The translations under genes and the position numbers were made by a program. Positions 50,023-59,875 of a DNA stretch of 64,000 nucleotides are shown here, piece after piece; position 1 is the first letter of the stretch, and each line of letters begins with the position of its first letter. A model generated the notes under the pieces. It had not been told where the DNA came from and made no database searches. It worked only from the letters and a program-made list of their open reading frames with translations. The DNA is from Lactobacillus iners DSM 13335 (GTDB taxonomy: Bacteria; Bacillota; Bacilli; Lactobacillales; Lactobacillaceae), in assembly GCF_000160875.1 (NCBI RefSeq), contig NZ_GG700811.1, forward strand, positions 124,001-188,000, in the 5' to 3' direction.

Positions 50023-51214
50023 ATTTATTATTCAAGAAAACATCTATTGCAGAAATATTATTTTCTAATTTTCTTTCTAAAATTGCTTTCTTTATTTCAA
50101 TTAATAACTCTCCTATCCTAGGTCCAGCAGGTATTCCTTTTTTCAATAAGTAATTACCATCTATTACTAATTCTGATTCATTTTTCAATGGTAATGCTTC
50201 ATATCTATCTATTATAGCTTGACTATTAACGGGTTGACCTAAGATATTAGACAAATCAAGCGTTTGCATAATAGTATCTAAATTAGTACTAAATAATTCA
50301 TAATTTGACGGAATACGATAACTAAGTAAATCAAAGAAAGTCACTATATCATAAACGCAGTGCTCCATGGCATTAGAATTTTTCCAAGCACGCATAAATT
50401 TAGCTATTTCATTATTAGGTAGCTTTAATAAAATAATTATAGTTGCCCAAAATGTTTCCTCCGTAACAGGAGAAAAATTCAATTTAGAAAAAACACTTAG
50501 CTGTTCTTTCTTATGTTCTAAATATGGTACTTCATTATACAATTCTGTATCTAAAAAGACTTCAAAAGCACGCTTACTAGACTTACCGACACCCATTTTA
50601 ACAAATTCATCACGAATGCGTTCAATGGAAATTTTACTCAGCAATTCATGATTATCAAAAATTGCTTTTTTGGTATCCAAATCTAATTCAAAACCTAATT
50701 GGCTCATGAATCTAACAGCCCGCATCATTCTCAGTGCATCTTCATGAAATCTATTTTCGGCTTTACCTACAGCTTTAATATTATGAACAACTAAGTCATT
50801 CAAGCCATAAAAATGATCTATGATTTTGCCTTCTGCATCCATAGCTAATGCGTTAATAGTAAAGTCTCTACGCTTTAAATCTTCAGATAAATTTTGGACA
50901 AAAGTAACCTTATCAGGTCTACGATAATCTTGATAACCAGATTCAGTCCTAAAAGTAGTTATTTCATAGCTTTGACCTTCATATAAAACTGTAACTGTAC
51001 CATGTTTAATACCAGTATCTATTGTTTTCTCAAAAATTTGTTTAATTTCTTCAGGATATGCACTTGTTGCTATATCAATATCATGAATATGCCGATTAAG
51101 CAAAAGATCGCGAACACATCCACCAACAAAATATGCTTCATAACCCACCTTATTTATTTTATTTAAAATAGGTAAGGCTGCTTTAAAAACATTAGGTAAT
51201 TCAGTAATATTCAT
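50021..51214 (-). CDS. cca: CCA-adding tRNA nucleotidyltransferase
   Basis: Adds or repairs the 3' CCA of tRNAs without a template. It has 397 residues from ATG 51214. The nucleotidyltransferase head has GGCVRDLLL near residue 26 and the catalytic DIDIATSA near 42; [12 protein letters not shown] near 110 and [12 protein letters not shown] near 155 match class II enzymes. AGGAAG lies before this ATG. The open frame extends upstream by 67 codons, but those residues are not family-like and overlap yitT, which is divergent. Confidence 0.94.
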   Translation of the reverse strand: MNITELPNVFKAALPILNKINKVGYEAYFVGGCVRDLLLNRHIHDIDIATSAYPEEIKQIFEKTIDTGIKHGTVTVLYEGQSYEITTFRTESGYQDYRRPDKVTFVQNLSEDLKRRDFTINALAMDAEGKIIDHFYGLNDLVVHNIKAVGKAENRFHEDALRMMRAVRFMSQLGFELDLDTKKAIFDNHELLSKISIERIRDEFVKMGVGKSSKRAFEVFLDTELYNEVPYLEHKKEQLSVFSKLNFSPVTEETFWATIIILLKLPNNEIAKFMRAWKNSNAMEHCVYDIVTFFDLLSYRIPSNYELFSTNLDTIMQTLDLSNILGQPVNSQAIIDRYEALPLKNESELVIDGNYLLKKGIPAGPRIGELLIEIKKAILERKLENNISAIDVFLNNK

Positions 51215-51320
51215 TATTGACTTCCTTTCATAATCACTATTAAATTTTACCAGATTTAAGGCTAAATTTGGTAAAATAAGATAATAACTATTAGTTTTAG
51301 AAAGGAAATGATATATATTC

Positions 51321-52262
51321 ATGAATTTTTTGCAAAATAATTCAAAAACAAATTTTTCAAAATCCATTATTAAATCTATTTTAAATACTAAAACCATAAA
51401 AGATTTATTCTTCATTGCACTTGGTGCTTCTATCTATGCATTTAGCCTTGATGCGATAAATATCAAAAATCAATTAGCAGACGGTGGTATAAGTGGTGTA
51501 ACATTATTACTACGATATTGGTTTAAAATCAATCCTGGCATTTCTACCCTTGTTCTCAACATTCCATTAATCATTATTGGTTATAAGTATATGGGACGAA
51601 GAATGTTGATATTAACTATCTGGGGAACATCCTGCCTATCTTTTTTCCTAAATTTTTGGCTACATACGCCTTTTATTCATCAAATAAACTTAGATCATGA
51701 TCTTTTTTTAGCTGGATTATTAACAGGATTGTTATCTGGTCTAGGTATTGGAATTGTATTTAAATTTGGTGGTACTACTGGTGGAACGGATATTATTGCC
51801 AGAATATTAGAACTAAAATTAGGTATTCCAATTGGTAAAACATTATTAGGACTAGACGTTTTAGTACTTGGTATTTCATTATCATACTTAGATACCAAAC
51901 ATATGCTATATACATTAGTAGGTAGCTACTTCTTAGCTAAAATCGCTGATTATGTTCAAGAAGGCTCTTATGCAGCTAAAGGTGTAATCATTATTTCAGA
52001 TAAATATTTAAATATAGCTAAAATGATAAATTTAAACCTAGACAGAGGTTATACATATTTATTAGCTGAAGGTGGATATCAAAATGACACCAAAAAAATT
52101 ATATATTGCGTTGTCTCACCACGTGAACTTTCTAATTTAAAGTCTATAGTTCTTAATGAGGATAAAAAAGCCTTTGTTTCAATTATTGATGTTCATGAAA
52201 CATTGGGAGAAGGTTTCACTTACTTACGGAAGAAAAATAATATATTTCAACAATTCAAATAA
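51321..52262 (+). CDS. YitT family membrane protein (DUF161/DUF2179)
   Basis: 313 residues. About five membrane helices in the first 210 residues, with [13 protein letters not shown] near 51 and [16 protein letters not shown] near 149, the repeated glycine-rich motif of YitT proteins. The C-terminal DUF2179 domain (about 215-300) is soluble. No transport substrate is known for the family. The start ATG is 14 bases from AGGA, rather far, but no better start is seen. Divergent from cca. Confidence 0.85.
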   Translation: MNFLQNNSKTNFSKSIIKSILNTKTIKDLFFIALGASIYAFSLDAINIKNQLADGGISGVTLLLRYWFKINPGISTLVLNIPLIIIGYKYMGRRMLILTIWGTSCLSFFLNFWLHTPFIHQINLDHDLFLAGLLTGLLSGLGIGIVFKFGGTTGGTDIIARILELKLGIPIGKTLLGLDVLVLGISLSYLDTKHMLYTLVGSYFLAKIADYVQEGSYAAKGVIIISDKYLNIAKMINLNLDRGYTYLLAEGGYQNDTKKIIYCVVSPRELSNLKSIVLNEDKKAFVSIIDVHETLGEGFTYLRKKNNIFQQFK

Positions 52263-52270
52263 AATAAAGT

Positions 52271-52304
52271 AAAAAATACTAACCATGTAGGTTAGTATTT
52301 TTTT
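52271..52304. terminator. Bidirectional terminator between yitT and the amidase gene
   Basis: AAAAAATACTAACC pairs perfectly with GGTTAGTATTTTTT around a five-base loop. Confidence 0.92.
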
Positions 52305-52332
52305 GCAATTAATGCCTTCTTATACCTTTTTA

Positions 52333-53823
52333 TCACAATGAAACTATGTGCGTTTTTAATAATCCATGTTCTTCAAAATCTTTAGCTACTTGCAACAAAC
52401 GATATTCATTACCTTTTAAAGATGAAATTTGTACTCCTATAGGTAGACCATTAATCGTTTCATAAACTGGTAAACTTATTGCAGGATCTCCAGTCAAATT
52501 CATTAATTGTGTAAAAGGCGTCCACCTATAAGTATTATCAAAAGCTTGTATAGCCACATCACGTTGTTCCCTAATAGACATGCTTTGAAGATTTGATAAT
52601 AAATTTTTAAGTGTCTGAGGCAAAGCACACTCTGTTTGTTTTGGAGCAACACTTATTGTAGTAGGTGTCAAAAATAGGTCATAATTTTGATAAAATTTAG
52701 CATTTTGCTCTATCAATATATCTTGATCTTTAAGCATACCGCTATATTCATAAGCAGAAATTTGTGGTCCTATCTTATAAGATAGCCAAGCAAGATCACC
52801 TAAATCTTTGCATAATACCCTATCACTCTGATCTTTAAAATTAGCTAAGTTTCGTCCTGTTTCTACTAAACACGTTATATAGTAAAAATGAAATAGTTTT
52901 ACTATATCAATAGCTGGAGCATCCTCTATTACTTCATGCCCCATCACTTTCAAATAAGAGACTATACTTTTGATGGCTTTAATAGCATCGCTTGACGTAG
53001 GCTCATCAGACAAACTTTGAACACTATAAGCAATCTTTAAAGGTTTAGTTAACGATTGGATTTTTTCTTCTTTTATAGTCGGTAAACTACACATTGCATA
53101 AGGACTATAAACTGATGCATTTTTTAACATGGTAAATACATCTCTCACAGACTTAGCTAAGGCAAACTGTGTAGATAAACTATTAAAGCCCCGATAAATA
53201 CCGGGGCCTGAAGCAATGCGTCCCCTTGAAGGTTTTAAACCAATAAGGCCAGTGTATCCTGCTGGAACACGAATGGATCCTCCAGCATCACTACCCATTG
53301 CAATAGGTACTATACCTGCTTTAACTGCAGCTGCTGCCCCTCCACTTGAACCACCAGGATTACGAGTTATATCTTGAGGCAAGCAAACTGCACCAAAAGC
53401 ATTAGAATCAGCAACAGTCTTTAATCCAAATTCTGAAACATTGCTACGTCCTATTGGTATAAAACCCATCTCTAAAACTTTTTGTACATAAGCATCTGTG
53501 CGTGAGCTCACTTTATCACGCATCAAGGCACAGCCATTAGACGTTACTGTCCCTTCCCAAAATTCTGTCAAATCTTTTAATAAAGTAGGAACGCCATAAA
53601 AAGGTGGCAACTTTTGTCGCTCATCCTCTGTTAAATACTGTAATTGCCGATCCATCTTTTTTGCTTGACATAAGGCCTTATCAAACCAAGTAATTGTCAT
53701 ACAATTTAATATAGGTTGAAGTTTAATGGCATTGTCGATAGCATATTCCACTAATTTTAAACAACTTATTTTTTTATTTTTAACAAGGTCTGCATAATAT
53801 GTCGCATCTTCTGTAAATAACAT
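52333..53823 (-). CDS. Amidase-signature family hydrolase
   Basis: 496 residues, cytoplasmic. The Ser-cisSer-Lys triad is visible: Lys83 in TLLKDL, the GGSSGGAAAAV motif with Ser160, and Ser183 in GSDAGGSIRVPAG. It hydrolyses an amide whose identity is not clear. It resembles stand-alone amidases of lactobacilli rather than GatA: there is no gatC or gatB next to it. No strong operon partner; the TPR gene lies upstream on the same strand with a 43-base gap. Confidence 0.88.
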   Translation of the reverse strand: MLFTEDATYYADLVKNKKISCLKLVEYAIDNAIKLQPILNCMTITWFDKALCQAKKMDRQLQYLTEDERQKLPPFYGVPTLLKDLTEFWEGTVTSNGCALMRDKVSSRTDAYVQKVLEMGFIPIGRSNVSEFGLKTVADSNAFGAVCLPQDITRNPGGSSGGAAAAVKAGIVPIAMGSDAGGSIRVPAGYTGLIGLKPSRGRIASGPGIYRGFNSLSTQFALAKSVRDVFTMLKNASVYSPYAMCSLPTIKEEKIQSLTKPLKIAYSVQSLSDEPTSSDAIKAIKSIVSYLKVMGHEVIEDAPAIDIVKLFHFYYITCLVETGRNLANFKDQSDRVLCKDLGDLAWLSYKIGPQISAYEYSGMLKDQDILIEQNAKFYQNYDLFLTPTTISVAPKQTECALPQTLKNLLSNLQSMSIREQRDVAIQAFDNTYRWTPFTQLMNLTGDPAISLPVYETINGLPIGVQISSLKGNEYRLLQVAKDFEEHGLLKTHIVSL

Positions 53824-53866
53824 ATAGCCTCCCTTTAATTAATAACTCTCTTTTTTAGATTTGATA

Positions 53867-55123
53867 TTATAATTCAGTTAACAAATCTTGCATTTCAATA
53901 TCTTCAGGCACCATCTCAATATATTTTTTCAAAACTAATTTAAAGTCATGAGTATCTCCTATTTCATGGAAGAATAAAGCCAATTGACGCAAAAAGTCAG
54001 CATTATTTTTAAAATTTGGATAAGCTAACAAAAATTGCTCTTTGGCCTTTTGATAATTTTCAGTCCTTTGATATGATATAGCTAAATTCCAAATCAATTG
54101 TGGATCGTGTTGATTATCATTATCATTATCATGAGACAATAATAATATATTGTTCTTATCTTGATTGGTTATGATATATAGATTGGATAAATCTAATTTT
54201 AAATCATCATTATTAGGTAATATATCAACACCTTTTTCTAAAATTTGCTGTGCCTGATCATAATCCTTCAAAGATAAAGCTGCTTTAGACCCAATTCTAT
54301 ATAAAGAAATATCATATTCGTTATAACTAATGCCTGCATTAGCAACGTCAAGTGCCTTATTTAATTCACCAATATTAAAATATGCCTTTGCTAAATTTGG
54401 ATATACATTAACATAATCGGGTTGACTATCAATAACTGCCTGAAACAATTTTATAGCCTGCTTCCAATTGCTAGTAGCCATCATAATTAATCCAGCATCA
54501 TATTGGCTATCAATATTTAGTAAACTATCCATATTATTTTGTATGACTTCAGCTGCTTCTTCATATTTCCCCATCTTAGCTAAACATGACATAATTCTTT
54601 GAGAAATTGCAACCTCACCAAAGGTTTTGTTACCTTGATCTAATAATTCCTGATAATATTGCATAGCACTATCATATGAACCTTTTAAGTAATTAATTTC
54701 AGCACAGCCAAAAATAATAGCTGGTTCATCTTTTCGCAATGCTAATGCCTGCTTTAATTTGTCTTCAGCCACATCAAAACATCCATTTGTTTGATAATAA
54801 TCTGCCTGAGCTAATAAGCTTTCAATATAACCACTACTATTAGGTTTAATATCATATAGTAATTGTAATCCTTGGTCCTCATCACCATCATTTAATAATA
54901 TTTCTGCTAAATAAACCTTAAATACACCTTCATCTGGGAATGTTTTAATTAAATGCATATATACTGTTTTAGCTAAATCTGTAAAGCCAAAACCTAATAA
55001 ATTTTCCGCCAAATCTATTAATACATTATTATCATCATTCTGCAAAGCTTTTTTCAATAGAATATTATTATTTGAAAAATTATGTTTCTGTATCTCATCT
55101 AATAATTTTTCTGAATATGACAT
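53867..55123 (-). CDS. Tetratricopeptide-repeat protein (YpiA-like)
   Basis: 418 residues made of about ten TPR-like helical pairs, for example AEDKLKQALALRKDEPA, YDSAMQYYQELLDQG and YVNVYPNLAKAYFNIGEL. No signal peptide or membrane segment, so it is likely a cytoplasmic scaffold. Bacillus YpiA is the nearest named relative, and a TPR gene next to hup and der is common in lactobacilli. Partner and role are unknown. A GGGTG site precedes the ATG. Confidence 0.85.
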   Translation of the reverse strand: MSYSEKLLDEIQKHNFSNNNILLKKALQNDDNNVLIDLAENLLGFGFTDLAKTVYMHLIKTFPDEGVFKVYLAEILLNDGDEDQGLQLLYDIKPNSSGYIESLLAQADYYQTNGCFDVAEDKLKQALALRKDEPAIIFGCAEINYLKGSYDSAMQYYQELLDQGNKTFGEVAISQRIMSCLAKMGKYEEAAEVIQNNMDSLLNIDSQYDAGLIMMATSNWKQAIKLFQAVIDSQPDYVNVYPNLAKAYFNIGELNKALDVANAGISYNEYDISLYRIGSKAALSLKDYDQAQQILEKGVDILPNNDDLKLDLSNLYIITNQDKNNILLLSHDNDNDNQHDPQLIWNLAISYQRTENYQKAKEQFLLAYPNFKNNADFLRQLALFFHEIGDTHDFKLVLKKYIEMVPEDIEMQDLLTEL

Positions 55124-55160
55124 ATAAATTCACCCGTTTAATATATTTAAAATTAATAAC

Positions 55161-55193
55161 AAAAACATCAGACCATAAAAGATCTGATGTTTT
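55161..55193 (-). terminator. Terminator of hup
   Basis: AAAACATCAGATC pairs with GGTCTGATGTTTT on the minus strand (one wobble), followed by T bases. It separates hup from the TPR gene. Confidence 0.88.
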
Positions 55194-55212
55194 AAATTGA
55201 AGGAAAATCCAA

Positions 55213-55488
55213 TTATTTAACTGCTTCCTTAAGAGCCTTACCAGGCTTAAATGCAGGAACTTTAGAAGCTGGAATTTCAATTTCAGCTCCTGTTTGAGGA
55301 TTACGTCCTTTACGTGCAGCACGCTCACGTACTTCAAAAGTACCGAACCCAATCAATTGAACTTTTTCATCTTTAGATAAAGTCTCTTTTACAAAGTTAA
55401 AAACTAAATCTACAGCATCAGCTGCTTCTTTTTTACTTAACTTAGTATTTGATGCTACCAAAGAAACCAAGTCAGCTTTATTTGCCAT
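55213..55488 (-). CDS. hup: DNA-binding protein HU
   Basis: Dimeric nucleoid protein of 91 residues that bends and compacts DNA. It begins [12 protein letters not shown], and [20 protein letters not shown] near residue 48 is the DNA-binding arm with the conserved Asn-Pro. A very strong AGGAGGTGA site lies before the ATG. It has its own promoter, a leader of about 100 bases and a terminator, as expected for an abundant protein. Confidence 0.97.
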   Translation of the reverse strand: MANKADLVSLVASNTKLSKKEAADAVDLVFNFVKETLSKDEKVQLIGFGTFEVRERAARKGRNPQTGAEIEIPASKVPAFKPGKALKEAVK

Positions 55489-55507
55489 TTGCTTTCACCT
55501 CCTGAAA

Positions 55508-55530
55508 TTGAACTTCATTTAAAAGTTCAA
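55508..55530 (-). promoter_or_regulatory. Leader hairpin next to the hup ribosome-binding site
   Basis: TTGAACTT and AAGTTCAA form a perfect 8-bp helix with a seven-base loop. It ends about four bases before the AGGAGG site and has no T run, so it is not a terminator. It could protect the mRNA 5' region or tune translation of HU. Confidence 0.45.
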
Positions 55531-55594
55531 AAATTCATCTCCAAACGGGATAAATGAAGAATGACGAAAAATAAACATCATGCCCCTGCATTTA

Positions 55595-55623
55595 AAAATA
55601 GCATATAAAGAGCATAACGACAA
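55595..55623 (-). promoter_or_regulatory. Predicted promoter of hup
   Basis: On the minus strand TTGTCG (55618-55623), a 17-base spacer and extended TGC-TATTTT (55595-55600). This gives a leader of about 100 bases. Confidence 0.5.
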
Positions 55624-55633
55624 GCTTTTTTTC

Positions 55634-56941
55634 CTATTTTCTTTTTCTAGCCAATATTTTAATGGGAGTTCCTTCAAAATTAAAATTCTGTCTCATTTGA
55701 TTAATCAAAAAACGTTTATATGAAAAGTGTAATAGTTCAGGATCATTAACAAAAACAACAAATGTAGGTGGAACAACAGCTACTTGCGTCATATAATATA
55801 TTCTTAATCGTTTACCATTTACTAATGGCGTAGGCGTAATTCTAGTTGCATCTAATAATAAATCATTTAAAACACTGGATTGAATTCTTCTTTGTTGATT
55901 TTCTTTAACATTTTTAACTAAAGAAACAATATCTTCAATTCTTTGTCCCGTTTTAGCTGAAACAAATACAATTGGAGCATAATCTAAATATTGAAATTCT
56001 TGTCTAATAACCTTAACAAAATCTTGCATGCTTGTGGTGGTCTTAGAAGGCACATCCCATTTATTAACAGCAATAATTACGCCTTTTCCAGCATCATGTG
56101 CATATCCAGCAATATGTTTATCTTGTTCTATAATACCTACACTAGCATCTATAACGATAATTGCAACATCACTTTGTTCTATAGCAGATATAGACCTCAT
56201 AACTGAATATTTTTCAACTTTTTCATATACCTTACCTTTACGTCTTATTCCGGCTGTATCAACAATGGTATACTTTTGACCATCTTTTTCAAAAATAGTA
56301 TCAATAGCATCTCTCGTTGTACCTTCCATGTCAGCCACAATAACCCGATTTTCACCTAAAATAGAATTAACTATAGAAGATTTACCCACATTAGGTCGTC
56401 CAATGATGCTAAAACGTATATTATTATCATCATCAGTCGTATTATTTCCATTGAATTTTGAAACAATAGCATCCAAAAGATCACCTAATCCCGTACCATG
56501 ACTACCCGATACTGGAATCGGATCGCCTAATCCTAAAGAATAAAAGTCATATATATCATTTCTTTGTTCTGGATTATCAGCTTTATTAATAGCTAGTATT
56601 ATCGGTTTCTTAGCTTTATATAAAATTTTAGCAATGGTTTCATCCAAATTAGTCACATGTCCAGTAACATCACTTAACATGACAATTACATCAGCTTCAT
56701 TGATCGCAATCTCTGCTTGAGTCTTAATTTGCTCTTCAATTACATTATCTTCAAAAGTAATACCACCAGTATCTACTAAGACAAATTGCTTACCCATCCA
56801 TTGAGCATTAGCATAAATTCTATCTCTAGTAACACCTGGTTGATCCTCTACAATAGCTACACGTGAATTTATAATTCGATTAAAAATCGTTGATTTTCCT
56901 ACATTAGGTCTACCAACCAAAGCTACTACAGGTAAAGACAT
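55634..56941 (-). CDS. der: Ribosome biogenesis GTPase Der (EngA)
   Basis: Two tandem GTPase domains and a KH-like C-terminus, for 50S subunit assembly. It has 435 residues from ATG 56941. Domain 1 has [13 protein letters not shown] near residue 9 and NKAD near 118; domain 2 has [13 protein letters not shown] near 180 and VNKWD near 293. The strong AAAGGAGGAG site fits this ATG; an ATG seven codons earlier would place the ribosome-binding site inside the coding sequence. Preceded by rpsA with a terminator between. Confidence 0.95.
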   Translation of the reverse strand: MSLPVVALVGRPNVGKSTIFNRIINSRVAIVEDQPGVTRDRIYANAQWMGKQFVLVDTGGITFEDNVIEEQIKTQAEIAINEADVIVMLSDVTGHVTNLDETIAKILYKAKKPIILAINKADNPEQRNDIYDFYSLGLGDPIPVSGSHGTGLGDLLDAIVSKFNGNNTTDDDNNIRFSIIGRPNVGKSSIVNSILGENRVIVADMEGTTRDAIDTIFEKDGQKYTIVDTAGIRRKGKVYEKVEKYSVMRSISAIEQSDVAIIVIDASVGIIEQDKHIAGYAHDAGKGVIIAVNKWDVPSKTTTSMQDFVKVIRQEFQYLDYAPIVFVSAKTGQRIEDIVSLVKNVKENQQRRIQSSVLNDLLLDATRITPTPLVNGKRLRIYYMTQVAVVPPTFVVFVNDPELLHFSYKRFLINQMRQNFNFEGTPIKILARKRK

Positions 56942-56960
56942 ATTATCTCCTCCTTTTAAC

Positions 56961-56989
56961 AAAAAAAAGAACTGAAATACATCAGCTCT
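56961..56989 (-). terminator. Terminator between rpsA and der
   Basis: AGAGCTGA pairs with TCAGTTCT (one G-T wobble) around a short loop and is followed by eight T on the minus strand. The der ribosome-binding site follows 10 bases later, so some read-through is likely. Confidence 0.8.
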
Positions 56990-57009
56990 ATTTTAATGGT
57001 AAATAAGAC

Positions 57010-58197
57010 CTAATCCTTCAATTGATCTCCAATAAGATCTCCTAAAGCAAATCCATTATCACCATCACTCATATACTTTTTAGCAACATTATCCTCATGA
57101 CGTGGACGAGATTCATTACTCTTATTATCTGATTCAGTTTGCTTAATTGAAAGAGAAATTCTCTTATCACTAGGATCGATACCTAATACTTTAACCTTAA
57201 CAGTTTGACCAACCTTCAAGAAATCACTAGGCTTTTCAACACGCTTATTGGAAATTTCTGAAACATGTACCAATCCTTGAATTCCACTAGCAACTTCTAT
57301 AAAAGCACCGAAAGAAGTCAAAGATTTAACTTCTCCATCAATAACATCGCCTTCATGTAACTCAGAAGTTGCTTCTTCAAACGGAGATGGTAAAGTTTGC
57401 TTAATTGAAAGGGAGATTCGACGTCTATCATCATCAATGCCAATAACTTTTACTTTAACTTCTTGGCCAACTTTCAAAACATCACTTGGCTTATCAATAT
57501 GCTTGTATGAAATTTCTGAAATATGAACCAAACCATCTACACCACCAACATTGATGAATGCACCAAACCCTGTTAAACGTGATACTTTACCTTCTATAGT
57601 ATCACCTACTACTAATTGATTAGCAACAGATTCAAAAGCCTCTTCACGTTCTTCTTCAATTAAATCTTTTCTAGAAAGAATCAATCGGTTCTTATTAGGA
57701 TCAATTTCTGTAATCTTTAAGTTCATCTTCTTACCGATATATGGCTTAAGATCAGAAACATAACGATTAGAAATAAGGGATGCAGGTAAAAATCCACGAG
57801 TTCCAACATCTACCAACAAACCGCCACGTACGGCACCTGTTACAACACCTTCTACAGTGTTACCCTCAGCATAAACTTTCTCAAGTTCAGAATATGCTTC
57901 TCTTTCTTTCAATCGTGTAACAGAGAAGAAGAACTCACCATTTTCTTTATCACCGCCAGCTTTTCTAAGAACTAAAGCTTTAAACTTATCACCTGGCTTA
58001 ACCAAGCTTTGCAAATTGGCATTACGATCTGCAGTGAATTCACGCTTGATGATAATACCTTCTACACCTTCATTAACAACACCAACAGTAAGTTGACCGT
58101 CTTCCACATTTAGAACTTCCACTTCTACAATGCTTCCAACTTCAACTCCTTGCATTTGCTTCAACGCATCTAAGAATTGATTACTATTATCTGACAT
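57010..58197 (-). CDS. rpsA: 30S ribosomal protein S1-like RNA-binding protein
   Basis: 395 residues with four S1 (OB-fold) repeats near residues 18-95, 108-172, 190-262 and 277-348; repeats 3 and 4 are nearly alike, both with LTGFGAFINV/LTSFGAFIEV and RRISLSIKQ/KRISLSIKQ endings. The Firmicute protein is shorter than the six-repeat E. coli S1 and its exact ribosomal role varies between species. The GGGAGGT site before ATG 58197 is strong. cmk precedes it directly, the conserved cmk-rpsA pair. Confidence 0.93.
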   Translation of the reverse strand: MSDNSNQFLDALKQMQGVEVGSIVEVEVLNVEDGQLTVGVVNEGVEGIIIKREFTADRNANLQSLVKPGDKFKALVLRKAGGDKENGEFFFSVTRLKEREAYSELEKVYAEGNTVEGVVTGAVRGGLLVDVGTRGFLPASLISNRYVSDLKPYIGKKMNLKITEIDPNKNRLILSRKDLIEEEREEAFESVANQLVVGDTIEGKVSRLTGFGAFINVGGVDGLVHISEISYKHIDKPSDVLKVGQEVKVKVIGIDDDRRRISLSIKQTLPSPFEEATSELHEGDVIDGEVKSLTSFGAFIEVASGIQGLVHVSEISNKRVEKPSDFLKVGQTVKVKVLGIDPSDKRISLSIKQTESDNKSNESRPRHEDNVAKKYMSDGDNGFALGDLIGDQLKD

Positions 58198-58255
58198 ATT
58201 TACCTCCCAATATCATCTTCCATTTTATAGGAAAACGAATGTTTTTTCTACACTT

Positions 58256-58924
58256 TTATTTATTTTTTTTATTTTTTTTAATTATTTGGGTCAACTTGTT
58301 AACAACTTGATCAATAGACATATCTGTCGTGTCAACCTGATATGCATCTTCAGCCTTTCTTAAAGGAGATATTTGCCTATGCATATCCTTATAATCTCTA
58401 TCTGCAATATCTTTCTCAATATCAGTTAGATTTTGATTAATGCCCTTTTCTTTAAAATCCAAATATCTTCTTTTAGCTCTAGAAGCTACACTGGCAATCA
58501 AAAATATCTTAACATCAGCATTAGGCAAGACTGTAGTTCCAATATCTCTACCATCCATAATTATATTATTCTCACCAGCAATTTTTCGTTGAATTTCTAC
58601 CATTTTCTTTCTAATTTCTGATAATGCTGAAACTTGCGATACATTTGCAGTTATCTCCGGAGTTCTAATATCAAAAGAGACATCTTTATCATTGATATAA
58701 ACTCTTTGATCATCATTTATATTTTTAAAAGATATAATATTATTATTTAAAGCTTTCAAAATTCCACTTTGATCATCATATGCTAAGTGATTTTGTTTAG
58801 CGACTAAAGTACATGCACGATACATTGCACCTGTGTCTAAATAAATATATCCCATATTCTTAGCTATTATTTTAGCTACTGTACTTTTTCCTGCAGATGC
58901 AGGTCCATCAATTGCTACTTGCAT
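58256..58924 (-). CDS. cmk: Cytidylate kinase
   Basis: Phosphorylates CMP and dCMP. It has 222 residues. The P-loop is DGPASAGKSTVAK at residues 6-18, YLDTGAMYRA follows near 28, and GRDIGTTVLPNADVK with the acceptor-site Arg/Asp is near 125. The last residues are a lysine/asparagine-rich tail (IIKKNKKNK). A GAGGTG site precedes the ATG. In a genome without an evident pyrimidine pathway here, CMP recycling would matter, but that is inference. Confidence 0.95.
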   Translation of the reverse strand: MQVAIDGPASAGKSTVAKIIAKNMGYIYLDTGAMYRACTLVAKQNHLAYDDQSGILKALNNNIISFKNINDDQRVYINDKDVSFDIRTPEITANVSQVSALSEIRKKMVEIQRKIAGENNIIMDGRDIGTTVLPNADVKIFLIASVASRAKRRYLDFKEKGINQNLTDIEKDIADRDYKDMHRQISPLRKAEDAYQVDTTDMSIDQVVNKLTQIIKKNKKNK

Positions 58925-58959
58925 TAACTAAAACACCTCATGTTATTATCTAGTTACTG

Positions 58960-58968
58960 ATTTTAACA
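58960..58968 (-). promoter_or_regulatory. Possible extended -10 promoter of cmk
   Basis: TGT-TAAAAT on the minus strand, 36 bases before the cmk start. No convincing -35. Confidence 0.4.
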
Positions 58969-59011
58969 TAAATATATGGAAAAATATTACAATTTTAAAA
59001 ACAAGTTATCA

Positions 59012-59605
59012 TTAACAATTTTTTTCTATAAACTTTTGCAAAGTAGGTATTATTTTGTTGGATAATATCAAAAATAATATACCATTAATAATTCCCTTTA
59101 TAAGATTAAATGGAGCTATTAAAAATAATATGTAAGCCATTAAATCATTTATTCTAAAATTAACCAGTTGCATATACAAAGGAAGCAAAACATAGTAATT
59201 AATTATTGACATTGATATTGTCAACCCACATGTACCTAAAAGAATACCTATGATTTTATGCTTTAACATGTACATTTTATTTTTAGACCAACAATATATG
59301 GGAAAAATATAGCATAAACTCGCTACTAAAGCTGCTATTTGACCTAATAATGCTATTAAATTAAATCCCCCTATTATTAAACATAATATCCCCCTAACAA
59401 TAGCTACTGTAGATCCTACAATAGGATTAAATACGAAAAATGAAACCATAATAATAATGTCTGAACAATCAAGTTTCAAAAATGATGCCCCAGGAATGAT
59501 CGGAATAGATATTTGCATAACTATAAAGGAAAAAACTCCTAACATCATCGACAATAATAGTATTTTCAATTCATTAATATTATTAACTTTTTGATATCGC
59601 TTCAT
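59012..59605 (-). CDS. ribU: Riboflavin ECF transporter S component RibU
   Basis: Substrate-binding membrane subunit that takes up riboflavin with the shared ECF ATPase/T module (not in this window). It has 197 residues and about six membrane helices. The family motif at IIPGASFLKLDCSDIIIM (about residues 36-53) and the LVNF/LMAYI segment match RibU. The identification is supported strongly by the FMN riboswitch in its leader. AGGAGG lies just before the ATG. It sits between the SAG1386-like gene and cmk, as in enterococci and lactobacilli. Confidence 0.93.
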   Translation of the reverse strand: MKRYQKVNNINELKILLLSMMLGVFSFIVMQISIPIIPGASFLKLDCSDIIIMVSFFVFNPIVGSTVAIVRGILCLIIGGFNLIALLGQIAALVASLCYIFPIYCWSKNKMYMLKHKIIGILLGTCGLTISMSIINYYVLLPLYMQLVNFRINDLMAYILFLIAPFNLIKGIINGILFLILSNKIIPTLQKFIEKNC

Positions 59606-59625
59606 AAAAAAAACCTCCTAAATAA

Positions 59626-59659
59626 TAAAAAGTCCGTCGTCCAAAGAACAACAGACTTT
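59626..59659 (-). terminator. Riboswitch-controlled terminator before ribU
   Basis: AAAGTCTGTTGTTC pairs with GACGACGGACTTT around a short loop and runs into T bases, just upstream of the ribU ribosome-binding site. Its 5' arm contains GTCTGT, which can alternatively pair with ACAGAC in the 3' strand of riboswitch helix P1 (59689-59694). Confidence 0.85.
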
Positions 59660-59686
59660 AATTACATATACTAAGTAGGTAAAAAA

Positions 59687-59803
59687 ATGTCTGTCTTCTT
59701 TCATCTAGACTATACTATCGGTATCCTTGTGGATTCTGCTAAAAAGCTCGCGGACTGATTTACCGCCGGTCAGGAATTTCACCTTGCCCTGAAGACAACA
59801 TAC
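59687..59803 (-). promoter_or_regulatory. FMN riboswitch (RFN element)
   Basis: Read on the minus strand, the conserved core TTCAGGGCAAGGTGAAATTC, then CCTGACCGGCGGTAA, AGTCCGCGAGC and GGATACCGA is present. Helix P1 pairs ATGTTGTCTTC with GAAGACAGACAT. When FMN is bound, P1 holds and the downstream terminator can form, switching off ribU. Together with the terminator and its promoter it fills the 270-base gap between ribU and the next gene. Confidence 0.97.
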
Positions 59804-59813
59804 TTTTTTTATT

Positions 59814-59842
59814 ATAATAATATATATTTCAACAAATGTAAA
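59814..59842 (-). promoter_or_regulatory. Predicted promoter of the ribU riboswitch transcript
   Basis: On the minus strand TTTACA at 59837-59842, a 17-base spacer and TATTAT at 59814-59819. The start would be near 59807, just before helix P1. Confidence 0.55.
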
Positions 59843-59875
59843 TTAAAAGTGTGCAGATGTACTGCACACTTTCGA

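Noticed and set aside
51215..51415. 67-residue N-terminal extension of Cca
   Set aside because: Not family-like, overlaps yitT on the other strand, and ATG 51214 has a proper AGGAAG site.
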